From: Rhodococcus sp. B7740
Lineage (GTDB): Bacteria > Actinomycetota > Actinomycetes > Mycobacteriales > Mycobacteriaceae
DNA: 64,000 bases
Direction of reading: 5' to 3'
Assembly (NCBI RefSeq): GCF_000954115.1
Contig: NZ_CP010797.1
Span: 1,798,001-1,862,000, forward strand
How positions within the stretch are numbered: position 1 is the first letter of the stretch; every line of letters begins with the position of its first letter. The notes under the pieces are model-generated. The model had not been told where the DNA came from and did not search any database. It saw only the letters and a program-made list of their open reading frames with translations. This document shows positions 24,343 to 33,899 of the stretch, piece by piece. The position numbers were made by a program, and so were the translations under genes.

Positions 24343-25560
24343 TCAGGCCGCAGAACCTGCCGAGTGCGCGGCGGCCAATCGTTGCACTGCGTCTGCCAGC
24401 ACGGGCGGGGTGGACCCGGCGTAGCTCAACCGGAGCGAGTGACGGTACTGCGCACCCGACGCGAACGCCGTTCCCGGCACGAAGGCAACTCCGTGCTCGA
24501 GTGCCGCATCGAGCAACTGGCCGGTGTCGGTTCCGTCCAGGAAGGTGGCCCAGGCGAACATCCCTCCCGCGGGGCGTGAGACGACCAGCCGATCACCGAA
24601 CTGTGCGGCGAGAGCGGCGATCAATGCCGTTGCACGGCAGGCATACTCGCGCCGCAGAACAGTCAGGTGTGCGTCCAGCCACGCGGAGTCGGCGAGCATC
24701 TCCGCCGTCATCGACTGCGTCAGCGAGGATCCGCACAGATCCGCGCCCTGCTTGAGCAGTTCCACCGCCGCACAGACGCTGGGTGGGGCGACGAACCAGC
24801 CGACTCGGAGCGTCGGAGCCAGGATCTTCGACGCACTCGACAGTCGGATGACGCGATCGCTGTGACGCGCGATCGGTGCCGGCGGGGCGTCGACGCCGGA
24901 TTCCGTTGTTCCGAACCAGATCTCACCGTACGGGTCGTCCTCGATCACCCAGAATCCGTAGTGATCCGCCAGCGCCGCGAGGTGACGACGTCGCTGCTCG
25001 CTCATCGTGACTCCACGCGGATTGTGGAAGTTGGCGACGGTGTGGACCACAGCGGGCCGCAGTCCCGCTGTCAGTCGGCGTTCGAGTTCGTCGGTGTCCA
25101 TTCCGGTATCGGTCAGGGGAATGGACTCGATGCTCGCTTCGGCGATAGAGAAGACCTGCAGCGCACCGGTGTATGCGGGTTCGTCGACCACGACGACAGC
25201 GCCCGGGTCGATCAGGGCCTGCGCGAGCAACGTCAGGGCCTGTTGCGAACCGTGCGTGACGATGACGGACTCGACCGGAACGGGCACTCCCCCGCGCACG
25301 GCCGATTCCCTCGCCGCAATGACGCTGCGCAGAGTGCGGTGGCCGGATGTCTCGCAGTACTGCACCGCGTCGTGGCGGCGAAGCGCAGCCTCTGCGGCTG
25401 CGGCGATGCGGTCGACCGGTATCAGATCGGTGGCCGGTAGACCTCCGGCCAGGCTGATCACGTCGTCACGTGCGGTAAGGGACAGGAGGTCGCGGATGGC
25501 CGAGCTGGTGAGCGAGTCGGTGCGCCTGGCCAGGCCGGCGGGAAGGTACGTAGAGGACAT
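24343..25560 (-). CDS. PLP-dependent aminotransferase, MocR/2-aminoadipate aminotransferase type
   Basis: A 405-residue fold-type I aminotransferase without a DNA-binding domain. Marks: ISLAGGLPATDLIP near residue 35, YCETSGHRTLRSVIA, ANFHNPRGVTMS, EDDPYGEIWF, and SSASKILAPTLRVGW with the PLP lysine. This layout fits the LysN/2-aminoadipate or broad amino-acid transaminases. ATG 25560 begins MSSTYLPAGLARR; the preceding in-frame segment overlaps the terminator hairpin of lpdA and is rejected. It sits between lpdA and glpD on the same strand, where M. tuberculosis has no such gene, so it may be an insertion. Substrate not determinable. Confidence 0.85.
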   Translation of the reverse strand: MSSTYLPAGLARRTDSLTSSAIRDLLSLTARDDVISLAGGLPATDLIPVDRIAAAAEAALRRHDAVQYCETSGHRTLRSVIAARESAVRGGVPVPVESVIVTHGSQQALTLLAQALIDPGAVVVVDEPAYTGALQVFSIAEASIESIPLTDTGMDTDELERRLTAGLRPAVVHTVANFHNPRGVTMSEQRRRHLAALADHYGFWVIEDDPYGEIWFGTTESGVDAPPAPIARHSDRVIRLSSASKILAPTLRVGWFVAPPSVCAAVELLKQGADLCGSSLTQSMTAEMLADSAWLDAHLTVLRREYACRATALIAALAAQFGDRLVVSRPAGGMFAWATFLDGTDTGQLLDAALEHGVAFVPGTAFASGAQYRHSLRLSYAGSTPPVLADAVQRLAAAHSAGSAA

Positions 25561-25615
25561 GAGAGAGACTCCGGGGCAGCAGGAATGGGGGAAGAACGGC
25601 CCGCGGATCCGCTGA

Positions 25616-25654
25616 GTCGAAGAAGGAGCGGACGGGTGTGTCCGCTCCTTCGAC
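25616..25654. terminator. Strong hairpin between lpdA and the aminotransferase gene
   Basis: GTCGA plus a GGAGCGGAC-bearing left arm (25616-25633) pairs with GTCCGCTCCTTCGAC (25640-25654) around GGGTGT; all 15 right-arm bases pair, with a 3-base bulge in the left arm. Read leftward it follows the lpdA stop by about 50 bases and is followed by a pyrimidine-rich stretch. It would end lpdA transcription, or act as a leader hairpin for the aminotransferase. Confidence 0.7.
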
Positions 25655-25687
25655 TGTCTCACGTGCTACCGAAATATGAAACGCAAT

Positions 25688-25702
25688 TCTCACATCGTGA
25701 GA
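25688..25702. promoter_or_regulatory. Dyad TCTCAC-ATC-GTGAGA at the end of lpdA
   Basis: A perfect 6-base inverted repeat with a 3-base centre lies directly after the lpdA stop and 128 bases upstream of the aminotransferase start. It may be an operator for the aminotransferase gene or simply the base of a second small hairpin before the terminator. Confidence 0.3.
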
Positions 25703-27106
25703 TCAGTCCAAATCGTCGTGCGCCATCAGCTGGCGCGCGGCCTCGATGACCGAACCGGACAGCGACGGGTACACCGAGAACGTGTTGGCCAGGTCGTTGA
25801 CCGACAGATTGTTCTGCACCGCCATCGCGATGGGCAGAATCAGCTCCGACGCACTCGGGGCGACCACGACACCGCCGATGACGACGCCGGTTGCCGGACG
25901 GCAGAAGATCTTCACGAAACCACGCTTGAGGCCGCTCATCTTCGCTCGCGGATTGGTGGTGAGCGGCAGCATCACCACGCGCGCGGGCACGTCGCCTGCG
26001 TCGATCGTGGACTGCGCGACGCCGACCGACGCGATCTCGGGCCGAGTGAACACCGCCGAGGCCACGGTCTTGAGCTTGATCGGGCTGACCGCCTGCCCCA
26101 GTGCGTGGTACATCGCGATGCGTCCCTGCATCGCCGCGACCGAGGCCAACGGCAGCAGACCGGTGCAGTCGCCGGCTGCGTAGATGCCCGCGACCGCGGT
26201 ACGCGAGACGCGATCCACGCGCAGATATCCGCCCTTGTCGAGTTCGATGCCGACCCTCTCGAGACCGAGACCGGAGGTGTTGGGCACCGATCCGACGGTC
26301 ATCAGCGCATGGCTACCCTCGACGGTACGACCGTCCGAGAGCGTGACGCGGACACCGTCGTCGGTGCGGACCACCGAATCGGCGCGGGCATGCTTGACGA
26401 GGGTGACACCGCGCTCGTTGAACGCGTCCTCGAGCACCAGCGCGGCGTCCTCGTCCTCGTGCGGGAGGACGCGGTCACGGCTCGAGACCGCGGTGACCTT
26501 GACGCCCATCTCGGTGTAGGCCGAGACGAACTCGGCACCGGTCACACCGGATCCGACGACCACCAGGTGTTCGGGGAGAGCCTCGAGGTCGTAGAGCTGA
26601 CGCCAGTTGAGGATGCGTTCGCCGTCGGGCTCGGCTCCCTTGACCACGCGGGGGCGGGCTCCGGTCGCGATGAGCACGACATCGGCGTCGAGGATGCGTT
26701 CTTCGCCGTCGGCGAGGACGGCCTTGATCTGGTGCGAGGCCATCCCGACATGGGAGTCGATCATCTCGGCGCGTCCGGCCAGCAGTTGCACCCCGACGGA
26801 GGTGACGCGGTGGGCGATGTCGGACGACTGCGCCTGCGCGAGGCTCTTCACGCGGTCGTGAATCTTCGGCAATGCGACGGCGGCCTGCGACGGATCGAGG
26901 GAGATGCCGAGGTCGCTGGCTCGACGCATCTCGGTGCGAATGCCGGTCGACGCGATGAACGTCTTCGACGGCACGCAGTCCCAGAGGACGCAGGCACCGC
27001 CGATACCGTCGGAATCGACGAGCGTCACCTCTCCGCCGTGCTGTGCGGCAACCAACGCTGCTTCGTACCCTGCCGGACCACCACCGATGATCACAATCCG
27101 GGTCAT
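25703..27106 (-). CDS. lpdA: NAD(P)H-quinone dehydrogenase of the LpdA type
   Basis: A 467-residue flavoprotein disulfide reductase homologue, orthologous by order to M. tuberculosis Rv3303c, which reduces quinones with NAD(P)H. FAD site IIGGGPAGYEAALVAA is at the N-terminus; the redox pair position reads CVLWDCVPSK with both cysteines kept. NAD site VVVGSGVTGAEF and second FAD site GIYAAGDCTG follow. The C-terminal catalytic HPxxxE of true lipoamide dehydrogenases is replaced by YPSLSG, so lipoamide turnover is not expected. It is divergent from the gamma-glutamylcyclotransferase gene and ends before a strong hairpin. Confidence 0.92.
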   Translation of the reverse strand: MTRIVIIGGGPAGYEAALVAAQHGGEVTLVDSDGIGGACVLWDCVPSKTFIASTGIRTEMRRASDLGISLDPSQAAVALPKIHDRVKSLAQAQSSDIAHRVTSVGVQLLAGRAEMIDSHVGMASHQIKAVLADGEERILDADVVLIATGARPRVVKGAEPDGERILNWRQLYDLEALPEHLVVVGSGVTGAEFVSAYTEMGVKVTAVSSRDRVLPHEDEDAALVLEDAFNERGVTLVKHARADSVVRTDDGVRVTLSDGRTVEGSHALMTVGSVPNTSGLGLERVGIELDKGGYLRVDRVSRTAVAGIYAAGDCTGLLPLASVAAMQGRIAMYHALGQAVSPIKLKTVASAVFTRPEIASVGVAQSTIDAGDVPARVVMLPLTTNPRAKMSGLKRGFVKIFCRPATGVVIGGVVVAPSASELILPIAMAVQNNLSVNDLANTFSVYPSLSGSVIEAARQLMAHDDLD

Positions 27107-27287
27107 TGATCCTCTTCTCGCGTGCTCGAAATCTCTCGTTGTCTCGCGTCAACGGTATTCGAGAGGCTGTCCTCGCGCGTCGGTAGGGCTGGCTTCGTCG
27201 GCCCGATGGGAGGCCGGACCTGGGGCGACGCACCGAAAGACGACCACGGGGCGTCAGTGTGCACCGATACGGTTTAGGCTGGCCGAC

Positions 27288-27752
27288 GTGCCAATTTATG
27301 CCGCCTACGGATCGAACATGCATCCGGAGCAGATGTTGCAGCGATGCCCTCACTCGCCCCTGTCGGGAACCGGATGGCTGCACGGATGGCGGTTGACCTT
27401 CGGCGGCGGCGACATCGGCTGGGAAGGCGCGCTGGCGACGGTCGTCGAGGATCCCGACTCGCAGGTCTTCGTGGTGCTCTACGACGTGTCCGAGGAGGAC
27501 GAGGAGAGTCTGGATCGCTGGGAGGGCTCCGAACTCGGCATTCATCGGAAGATCCGGCTGCGCATCGAGACCGGCCGGGAGCCGGTGCTCGCGTGGATGT
27601 ACGTACTCGACGCCTACGAGGGCGGTCTGCCGTCGGCACGCTACCTCGGCGTGATGGCCGAGGCAGCCGAAATCGCCGGTGCCCCAGCCGAATATGTGCG
27701 AGACCTACGCACCCGCAACAGCCGCAACGTCGGCCCGGGTACCACCTCGTAG
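27288..27752 (+). CDS. Gamma-glutamylcyclotransferase-like protein
   Basis: A 154-residue protein of the GGCT/AIG2-like fold, matching Rv3304 in the syntenic M. tuberculosis position. The substrate loop YAAYGSNMHPEQM is near residues 4-16, and RWEGSELGIHRK carries a candidate catalytic acid near residue 84. Homologues release 5-oxoproline from gamma-glutamyl amines or peptides, but the real substrate here is unknown. GTG 27288 is taken because the protein then begins PIYAAYGSN as in the family. It converges with the TrmO-like gene with a 13-base gap. Confidence 0.8.
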   Translation: MPIYAAYGSNMHPEQMLQRCPHSPLSGTGWLHGWRLTFGGGDIGWEGALATVVEDPDSQVFVVLYDVSEEDEESLDRWEGSELGIHRKIRLRIETGREPVLAWMYVLDAYEGGLPSARYLGVMAEAAEIAGAPAEYVRDLRTRNSRNVGPGTTS

Positions 27753-27765
27753 CCGGTGATCCAGC

Positions 27766-28242
27766 TCAGAAGTAGTTCTTCATGACCGACGCCACCCACG
27801 CCGGTTCCCTCACGTCCTCACGCTTCGGAACCATGGACTGCAGGAACGGCTTGATATCGAACACCGGTGAGCCGTCGATCGCATCGAGACCTCGGACTCG
27901 GATGCGCAGTCCGTCCACGTCGACGAGCTCGCACCGCGACACCCCGAGATGATTGGGTCGGTCCTTGACTCGTTGAGCGAGGACACCCACCCGAGGAAGC
28001 GTCGTATCACCGCGGGGGTGCCGTGAGCCGGTGGTCGTCGCGGCGGGATCGCACAGGTGGAAGCCGTAGATCACCTCGAGGTGGGAGAACTCGGCGAGAC
28101 CGAGGGTCGCGTCGGCGTCGAGGACACTCTCGTGCAGGTCGATCACGGACTCGACCGATCCCCAGTTGTCGTCGACCACTTCGGCGCGATCGGTTCCGAC
28201 GATCCCGATCGGCGACACGTCGAACACCGTCTCGTCCCCCAC
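27766..28242 (-). CDS. TrmO/TsaA-like methyltransferase-fold protein
   Basis: A 158-residue member of the YaeB/TrmO superfamily, whose characterised member N6-methylates t6A37 of tRNA using SAM. Marks: DVSPIGIVGTDRAEV at the N-terminus, FSHLEVIYGFH in the middle, VGVLAQRVKDRPNHLGVS and LDAIDGSPVFDIKPFL toward the C-terminus. GTG 28242 starts 2 bases downstream of the stop of the amidohydrolase gene, so it is the last gene of the leftward operon 31386-27766. Whether this short version modifies tRNA is unproven. Confidence 0.75.
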   Translation of the reverse strand: MGDETVFDVSPIGIVGTDRAEVVDDNWGSVESVIDLHESVLDADATLGLAEFSHLEVIYGFHLCDPAATTTGSRHPRGDTTLPRVGVLAQRVKDRPNHLGVSRCELVDVDGLRIRVRGLDAIDGSPVFDIKPFLQSMVPKREDVREPAWVASVMKNYF

Positions 28243-28244
28243 GT

Positions 28245-29408
28245 CTAGCTCGGATCCAGCGCGATTGCGGTCATCACCTTCACGCCGACGGCCAGTGCTC
28301 GTTCGTCGAGATCGAAGGTGGGTTGGTGGATGTCGAGTTGTGGTCCGGTACCCGGCCACACACCGAGTCGAGCCATTGCGCCCGGCACGCGTTCGAGGTA
28401 CCACGAGAAATCCTCACCCCCACCGGATTGCGCGGTATCGGCCAGCGCGTCGGGTCCGACCCGGCCGATGGCCTTCTCGAACGTGCGCGTCGACTCCGGA
28501 TCGTTGACCACGGGAGGCACGCCGCGACGGTAGTGCAGCTCGAATCGGACCCCGGTCGGTGCGAGCAATCCGGTGACGATCTCGCGGACCAACGGTTCGA
28601 GCAATGCCCAGGTCTCGTGGTCGCCGGTGCGGACGGTGCCGGTCAGCATGCCGGTCTGCGGTATGGCGTTGGGAGCCTGGCCGGCGACCACCGCTCCCCA
28701 GACCATGACCGTGCTGGTCCGCGGGTCGATTCGCCTGCTCAACATTCCGGGCAGGCCGGTGATGACGGTGCCGAGCGCGTACACGAGATCGGTGGTCAGG
28801 TGTGGCCGCGAGGTGTGCCCGCCGGGCGAATCCAGCCTCAGCTCGACGGTATCCGCCGCCGAGGTGATCGCTCCGAGACGTAGGCCGACCTGCCCCACTT
28901 CGAGCCGCGGATCACAGTGCAGCGCAAAGATCTTGGTGACGCCGTCGAGCGCTCCCGCGGCCACCGCGTCGAGCGCACCGCCCGGCATGACCTCCTCGGC
29001 GGGCTGGAAGATCAGGCGCACCCCGTACTGCAGGTCCGGCAGCGACGCCAGCGCCAGCCCGGTTGCGAGCAACACCGTGGTGTGTGCGTCGTGCCCGCAG
29101 GCGTGGGACACCCCAGGCACGGTCGACGAGTACACCGCGCCGGTGTTCTCCTGCAGCGGCAGGGCGTCCATGTCCGCCCGCAACGCCACCCGGGGACCGT
29201 CGGGTCCGATGTCGCAGATCAACCCTGTTCCGCCGGGGAGCGGCTTGGGTGACAGGCCCGCTGCTTCGAGATGCTCCATCACGAATGCGGTGGTGCCGAA
29301 TTCGCGTCGAGCCAGTTCCGGATTGGCGTGAATGTGCCGACGCCACAGAGACAGGTCGGCCGTGTGCGCGTGAATCCACCGATCGATTGCGTCTTCTCGG
29401 GTGCTCAC
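28245..29408 (-). CDS. amiA1: M20 family amidohydrolase (AmiA1-like)
   Basis: A 387-residue zinc peptidase/amidohydrolase of the M20D group. Metal and active-site motifs: ALRADMDALPL, GVSHACGHDAHTTVLLATG, IFQPAEEVMPGG and the dimerisation insert in the middle. By order it corresponds to M. tuberculosis amiA1 (Rv3305c). GTG 29408 overlaps the stop of the upstream paralogue (GTGA), so the two are translationally coupled and may form a heteromer, as in the AbgA/AbgB pair. Substrate is probably an N-acyl amino acid or aryl-acyl glutamate, inferred from family only. Confidence 0.85.
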   Translation of the reverse strand: MSTREDAIDRWIHAHTADLSLWRRHIHANPELARREFGTTAFVMEHLEAAGLSPKPLPGGTGLICDIGPDGPRVALRADMDALPLQENTGAVYSSTVPGVSHACGHDAHTTVLLATGLALASLPDLQYGVRLIFQPAEEVMPGGALDAVAAGALDGVTKIFALHCDPRLEVGQVGLRLGAITSAADTVELRLDSPGGHTSRPHLTTDLVYALGTVITGLPGMLSRRIDPRTSTVMVWGAVVAGQAPNAIPQTGMLTGTVRTGDHETWALLEPLVREIVTGLLAPTGVRFELHYRRGVPPVVNDPESTRTFEKAIGRVGPDALADTAQSGGGEDFSWYLERVPGAMARLGVWPGTGPQLDIHQPTFDLDERALAVGVKVMTAIALDPS

Positions 29409-30607
29409 GACTGCGCCGCCGAGCGGGCGATCACGCCGTCGAGCAGACGAGCGCGGGTACCGGGATCGGCGGCGGCACGCGCAGCCGTCCTGGCGAGACC
29501 GAGGGCTCCGTCGAACAATGCCCGATCGGCCGACTCCGTGATGCACGCGGCGGCGAACTCCGGCTGATGCGTCACCGCCCCTCCTGCATCGAGTCCGACG
29601 ACGGGATGGATACCGGGTAGAACATTCGTCACGTTTCCCATGTCTGTGCTGCCCAACGGGCGAAATCCTTCCAAATCCGGCGCGAGGGGCGATCGGCCCA
29701 GCGCTTCGATCTCCTGCCGAAATGCCGCGACCAGCCACGAATCCGGCGTCAACGCCGCGTAGGTCGGCGACACCGTACGGATCTCGTGAGTGCACCCGGT
29801 GGCGATGGCTCCCGCCTCGAAACACGCGTACGTCTTCGCGGTCAGAGCGTGCAGCGATTCGGTGGTGTTCGCGCGGAGGTAGTACAGCAACTCCGCGTGG
29901 CCGGGCACGATGTTCGGGGCCGCACCCCCGTCACTGACGATGCCGTGCAGCTGCTGACCCGGCGCGAGGTGCTGCCGCAGTAGCCCGAGTGCCACCTGAC
30001 TGATGGTCACCGCATCGCCTGCGTTGATCCCCCACTCGGGAGCGGCGGACGCGTGGGCGGCCCGGCCGGTGAACTCGACGGCGATGTCCGCCAGCGCCAG
30101 CGACGTCGCACCGACGATGTCGAAGGGACCGGGATGGACCATCAACGCCGCTCCGACGCCGTCGAACACTCCTCGCTCGAGCATCAACACCTTGCCGCCG
30201 CCGGTCTCCTCGGCCGGGGTACCGAGCACTCGCACGGTGATGCCGAGAGCGTCGGCGACCGGAGCGAGCGCAAGCGCAGCACCCACAGCCGAGGCCGCGA
30301 TGATGTTGTGCCCGCACGCATGACCGATCTCGGGTAGAGCGTCGTATTCGGCACAGATACCGATCACCAGATCGCCGCTGCCGAACGACGCGGTGAAGGC
30401 GGTGTCCATGTCTGCAACGGCCGTCTCGACCTCGAAATCGTGCGCCCGGAGGGTATCAAGAATCTTGGCGACGCTGCGATGTTCGGCGAACGCCAGCTCC
30501 GGTTCCGCGTGGATCGAGTGCGAGAGCGCGACCACTTCGTCGGTGGCGTCGGCCAGGGCGCGGTCCATCGCCTCGCCCACGGCAGCACTGTTCGATTCGT
30601 CGATCAC
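29405..30607 (-). CDS. amiB1: M20 family amidohydrolase (AmiB1-like)
   Basis: A 400-residue M20 amidohydrolase, paralogous to the next gene and matching amiB1 (Rv3306c) by order. Motifs: GICAEYDALPEIGHACGHNI near residue 80 and LGTPAEETGGGK near residue 127. It resembles the p-aminobenzoyl-glutamate hydrolase B subunit more than peptidases. GTG start at 30607. It ends in a GTGA overlap with amiA1 and lies 74 bases downstream of the enoyl-CoA hydratase-like gene on the same strand. Confidence 0.85.
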   Translation of the reverse strand: MIDESNSAAVGEAMDRALADATDEVVALSHSIHAEPELAFAEHRSVAKILDTLRAHDFEVETAVADMDTAFTASFGSGDLVIGICAEYDALPEIGHACGHNIIAASAVGAALALAPVADALGITVRVLGTPAEETGGGKVLMLERGVFDGVGAALMVHPGPFDIVGATSLALADIAVEFTGRAAHASAAPEWGINAGDAVTISQVALGLLRQHLAPGQQLHGIVSDGGAAPNIVPGHAELLYYLRANTTESLHALTAKTYACFEAGAIATGCTHEIRTVSPTYAALTPDSWLVAAFRQEIEALGRSPLAPDLEGFRPLGSTDMGNVTNVLPGIHPVVGLDAGGAVTHQPEFAAACITESADRALFDGALGLARTAARAAADPGTRARLLDGVIARSAAQS

Positions 30608-30681
30608 GAGAGACAGTGTGTCACTAGCGCGACCGAGTGTCGGAACAGAGCTGTGCCGAGTCGCGGGTGACGACGGTCCTG

Positions 30682-31386
30682 CTACTTCCCGAAGCTGAAG
30701 TTGCTGTCGTCTGTCGTGGTGTTCAGCGCGGCGAGCAGATCCACGTGCATACGACTCTTGATCCCGGCAAGGTTCGCACCCCGGGTGCTCGTCAGCGCCG
30801 CCGCCTTCGCGACCGCGTCGGACAGCAGCGTCTCCTCCGATGCCGTCGCCTCGACGATTCCGGCGGCCACTGCGTCGGCACCACCGTAGCGGCGACCGGT
30901 CGTCATGGCTTCGACGGCGGTCTGCTTGGGCAGCCGGGAGTTGATCAGAGCAGACATTCCCACGGTGAACGGCATGTTCAGGTTCACCTCGGGCAGGCAG
31001 TAGAAGCCTCGATCGGCGCGCTGGACACGGAAGTCGTGCGAGGTGGCGAACATCGCGCCCGCGCCGAACGCATGCCCCTGCACAGCTGCGACGGTGGCCA
31101 TCGGGAAAGCGAGCAACCGGGTGTAGAGGGTGTGGACGCGGTCGAGATACCAGGTGATCTTGTCCAGGTTGGCGAACAGCCAGTCGGTGTCGAGACCGTT
31201 GCTGTAGAACTTGCCTGCCGACGTGGTCACCAGGGCCGCCGGGCCCTCCGAGGCCTCGACTTCGTCGAGCAACGCGTGGGTGGCGTCGATCCAGTCCGGG
31301 TGGAAACGGTTCTCTGGATTGTCCGCTCCGTCCTGGGCACCGAGGAACAGGATGTGGACGTCGCCGTCGCGTTCGAGATAAGGCAT
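30682..31386 (-). CDS. Enoyl-CoA hydratase/isomerase family protein
   Basis: A 234-residue crotonase-fold protein. Oxyanion-hole segments are [11 protein letters not shown] near residue 58 and [12 protein letters not shown] near residue 103; [10 protein letters not shown] supplies one candidate catalytic Glu and the following helix (QTAVEAM) another. Length is a little short for enoyl-CoA hydratase and closer to delta3,delta2-enoyl-CoA isomerases. ATG 31386 begins [10 protein letters not shown]. It is divergent from deoD with a 73-base gap and upstream of the amidohydrolase pair. Exact reaction unknown. Confidence 0.82.
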   Translation of the reverse strand: MPYLERDGDVHILFLGAQDGADNPENRFHPDWIDATHALLDEVEASEGPAALVTTSAGKFYSNGLDTDWLFANLDKITWYLDRVHTLYTRLLAFPMATVAAVQGHAFGAGAMFATSHDFRVQRADRGFYCLPEVNLNMPFTVGMSALINSRLPKQTAVEAMTTGRRYGGADAVAAGIVEATASEETLLSDAVAKAAALTSTRGANLAGIKSRMHVDLLAALNTTTDDSNFSFGK

Positions 31387-31459
31387 GCAGCGGATACTAC
31401 CCAACGGTAACTTCCGCCGGTCGCACATCCGTGTCGTCGATCTCCTACTGTTGTTCATC

Positions 31460-32287
31460 GTGGCAACCACCGACGCACTTACGACCGACCCCGTGACCGA
31501 TCCCGACGGTGCCGCGCGCACCGCCGCCGACGCACTCGCCGCAGCAACCGGGGTCGATACCCACACCGTGGCCATCGTTCTCGGTTCCGGATGGCAGGCG
31601 GCAGCCGACGTCTTCGGCTCCCCCACCGCGACCGTGCGCATGGCCGACCTGCCCGGTTTCGCGCCGCCGTCGGCGTCGGGACATTCCGGCACCATCACCT
31701 CGGTGGACGTCGGCGGTACCCACACATTGCTGTTGCAGGGACGCACTCATGCCTACGAGGGCCACGATCTACGACGCGTCGTGCATCCCGTGCGGACCGC
31801 GATCGCCGCCGGTGCCACGACCGTCGTGCTGACCAACGCTGCAGGCGGTATCAGGGACGGTATGAGCGTCGGGCAGCCCGTGCTGATCTCCGACCACCTC
31901 AACCTCACGGCTCGCTCGCCCCTCGTCGGTGCCGAATTCGTCGATCTGGTCGCCGCGTACTCGCCCGAACTTCGCGCGCTCGCGGCACGGATCGACCCGT
32001 CGCTCGAGGACGGCGTCTACGCCGGACTGCCCGGCCCCCACTACGAGACGCCCGCCGAGATCAAGATGCTGCGCACGCTCGGTGCCGACCTCGTGGGGAT
32101 GTCGACGGTGCACGAGACGATCGCCGCTCGCGCGAAGGGCGCACACGTCCTCGGCATCTCTCTGGTGACGAACCTCGCCGCCGGAATGACCGGCGAACAC
32201 CTCGATCACACCGAAGTGCTCGCTGCCGGTAAGGATTCCGCCGCTCGCATGGGAGCGCTGTTGCACGAGTTGGTTTCACGCCTGTGA
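31460..32287 (+). CDS. deoD: Purine-nucleoside phosphorylase (trimeric type)
   Basis: A 275-residue phosphorylase that splits inosine and guanosine to base plus ribose 1-phosphate. Family marks: VLGSGWQ, SGHSGT phosphate loop, [17 protein letters not shown], and [19 protein letters not shown] with the Asn that favours 6-oxopurines. Matches Rv3307 in position. GTG 31460 is chosen as the nearest start giving the usual length. Its stop overlaps the phosphomutase start as GTGA (32284-32287), linking nucleoside phosphorolysis to pentose/hexose phosphate interconversion. Confidence 0.92.
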   Translation: MATTDALTTDPVTDPDGAARTAADALAAATGVDTHTVAIVLGSGWQAAADVFGSPTATVRMADLPGFAPPSASGHSGTITSVDVGGTHTLLLQGRTHAYEGHDLRRVVHPVRTAIAAGATTVVLTNAAGGIRDGMSVGQPVLISDHLNLTARSPLVGAEFVDLVAAYSPELRALAARIDPSLEDGVYAGLPGPHYETPAEIKMLRTLGADLVGMSTVHETIAARAKGAHVLGISLVTNLAAGMTGEHLDHTEVLAAGKDSAARMGALLHELVSRL

Positions 32288-33885
32288 CCGAGGAGCTCAC
32301 CGAGCGGGTGCAACGATGGATCGCAGGCGATCCCGACCCCGTCACCCGCGAGGAACTCGACGGCCTGTCCGACGCCGAACTCGCCGACAGGTTCAGCGGC
32401 CCCCTGACGTTCGGCACCGCGGGACTCCGTGGCCCGGTGCGCGCGGGACCGAACGGCATGAACGTGGCGGTGGTGACGAAAACCTCGGCCGGCATCGCGG
32501 CGTGGTTGATCGAGAACGGTCTCGGCGGGTCAACCGTTGTGGTCGGTCGCGACGCCAGAAACGGATCCGAGCAGTTCGCTTTTGCGGCCGCCGAAGTCTT
32601 CTCCGCGCAGGGCTTTTCGGTGGTGATGCTGCCGCGGCCGCTGCCGACCCCCGTCGTCGCCTTCGCTGTGCGGGCACTCGACGCCGAACTCGGCGTACAG
32701 ATCACGGCGTCGCACAATCCCGCCGCGGACAACGGGTACAAGGTGTATCTCCGGGGCGGCTCGCAACTGATCCCGCCCAGTGACGCCCAGATCGAAGCGC
32801 TGATCGCCGCCACGGCCGACGCGGTCGAGATTCCGCGCGCGATCGTGCAGCCCGGCGGCTCCGACATCGCAGCGCGATACCTCGACTCCGTTGTCGCACT
32901 GCCACGTTCGACGCGTCGAGACATTCGCATCGCGCTGACTCCCCTGCACGGTGTCGGTGGCGAGCTCGCGACGGCCGCACTGCGTGGTGCGGGGTTCCGT
33001 GACATCCGGGTGGTCGAGGACCAATTCGAACCGGACCCCGCCTTCCCGACCGTGACGTTCCCCAACCCCGAGGAACCGGGCGCGGCCGACGCGGTGCTCG
33101 CACTGGCGGCCGACATCGACGCCGATATCGCGATCGCACTCGACCCCGATGCCGACCGCTGTGCGGTCGGAGTTCCCGGGCCCGACGGCTGGCGCATGCT
33201 GACCGGCGACGAGACCGGCGCCCTCCTCGCGAACCACCTGCTGAGCCATTGCCCCGCAGACCCGTTGGTGGCCAACACGATCGTGTCGTCACAACTGCTC
33301 TCGGCGCTCGCCCCGGCGCGCGGCGCTCGCTATGCCCGCACCCTGACGGGCTTCAAGTGGCTCGTCCGTGCGGGTGAGGGCCTCGTGTACGCCTACGAGG
33401 AGGCCATCGGACACTGTGTCGATCCGACGGTGGTGCGGGACAAGGACGGCATCTCGGCCGCCGTGGTACTCGCCGACCTGGCCGCCGGCCTGAAGCAGAA
33501 GCGCCGCACCCTGCTCGATGTGCTCGACGACCTCGCGGTCGAGTTCGGCGTACACCTGGGTGCACAGGTCTCGCGGAGGGTGCAGGACCTCGCCGAGATC
33601 GGGAACATGATGGACCGGCTCCGCACCGAACCGCCGACCGAATTGGCCGGTCGGGCCGTCACCGTTGTGGACTACGCCCAGCGCGACGACGAATTACGCA
33701 CCGACGCAGTCGACATCAGCGGATCGGGGCTGCGGGTGATCGTGCGACCGTCCGGTACCGAACCGAAGCTCAAGGCCTACCTCGAAGTGATCGAGCAGGT
33801 CGACGGCCGAGAGGACCTGCCGAGAGCGCGCGCGGCAGCAGCCGAGATCCTGGCCGAACTGACCGACTACGCCCAACACCTCTAG
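32284..33885 (+). CDS. pmmB: Phosphohexomutase/phosphopentomutase-type sugar mutase
   Basis: A 533-residue alpha-D-phosphohexomutase superfamily enzyme, orthologous by position to pmmB (Rv3308). Four family motifs are seen: FGTAGLRG near residue 40, active-site phosphoserine loop [13 protein letters not shown] near residue 140, Mg site [11 protein letters not shown], and phosphate-binding [12 protein letters not shown] near the C-terminus. Coupled to deoD, it may turn ribose 1-phosphate into ribose 5-phosphate, although annotation as phosphomannomutase is traditional. GTG start overlaps the deoD stop. Confidence 0.9.
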   Translation: MTEELTERVQRWIAGDPDPVTREELDGLSDAELADRFSGPLTFGTAGLRGPVRAGPNGMNVAVVTKTSAGIAAWLIENGLGGSTVVVGRDARNGSEQFAFAAAEVFSAQGFSVVMLPRPLPTPVVAFAVRALDAELGVQITASHNPAADNGYKVYLRGGSQLIPPSDAQIEALIAATADAVEIPRAIVQPGGSDIAARYLDSVVALPRSTRRDIRIALTPLHGVGGELATAALRGAGFRDIRVVEDQFEPDPAFPTVTFPNPEEPGAADAVLALAADIDADIAIALDPDADRCAVGVPGPDGWRMLTGDETGALLANHLLSHCPADPLVANTIVSSQLLSALAPARGARYARTLTGFKWLVRAGEGLVYAYEEAIGHCVDPTVVRDKDGISAAVVLADLAAGLKQKRRTLLDVLDDLAVEFGVHLGAQVSRRVQDLAEIGNMMDRLRTEPPTELAGRAVTVVDYAQRDDELRTDAVDISGSGLRVIVRPSGTEPKLKAYLEVIEQVDGREDLPRARAAAAEILAELTDYAQHL

Positions 33886-33899
33886 GCGTCGAGGAACCC

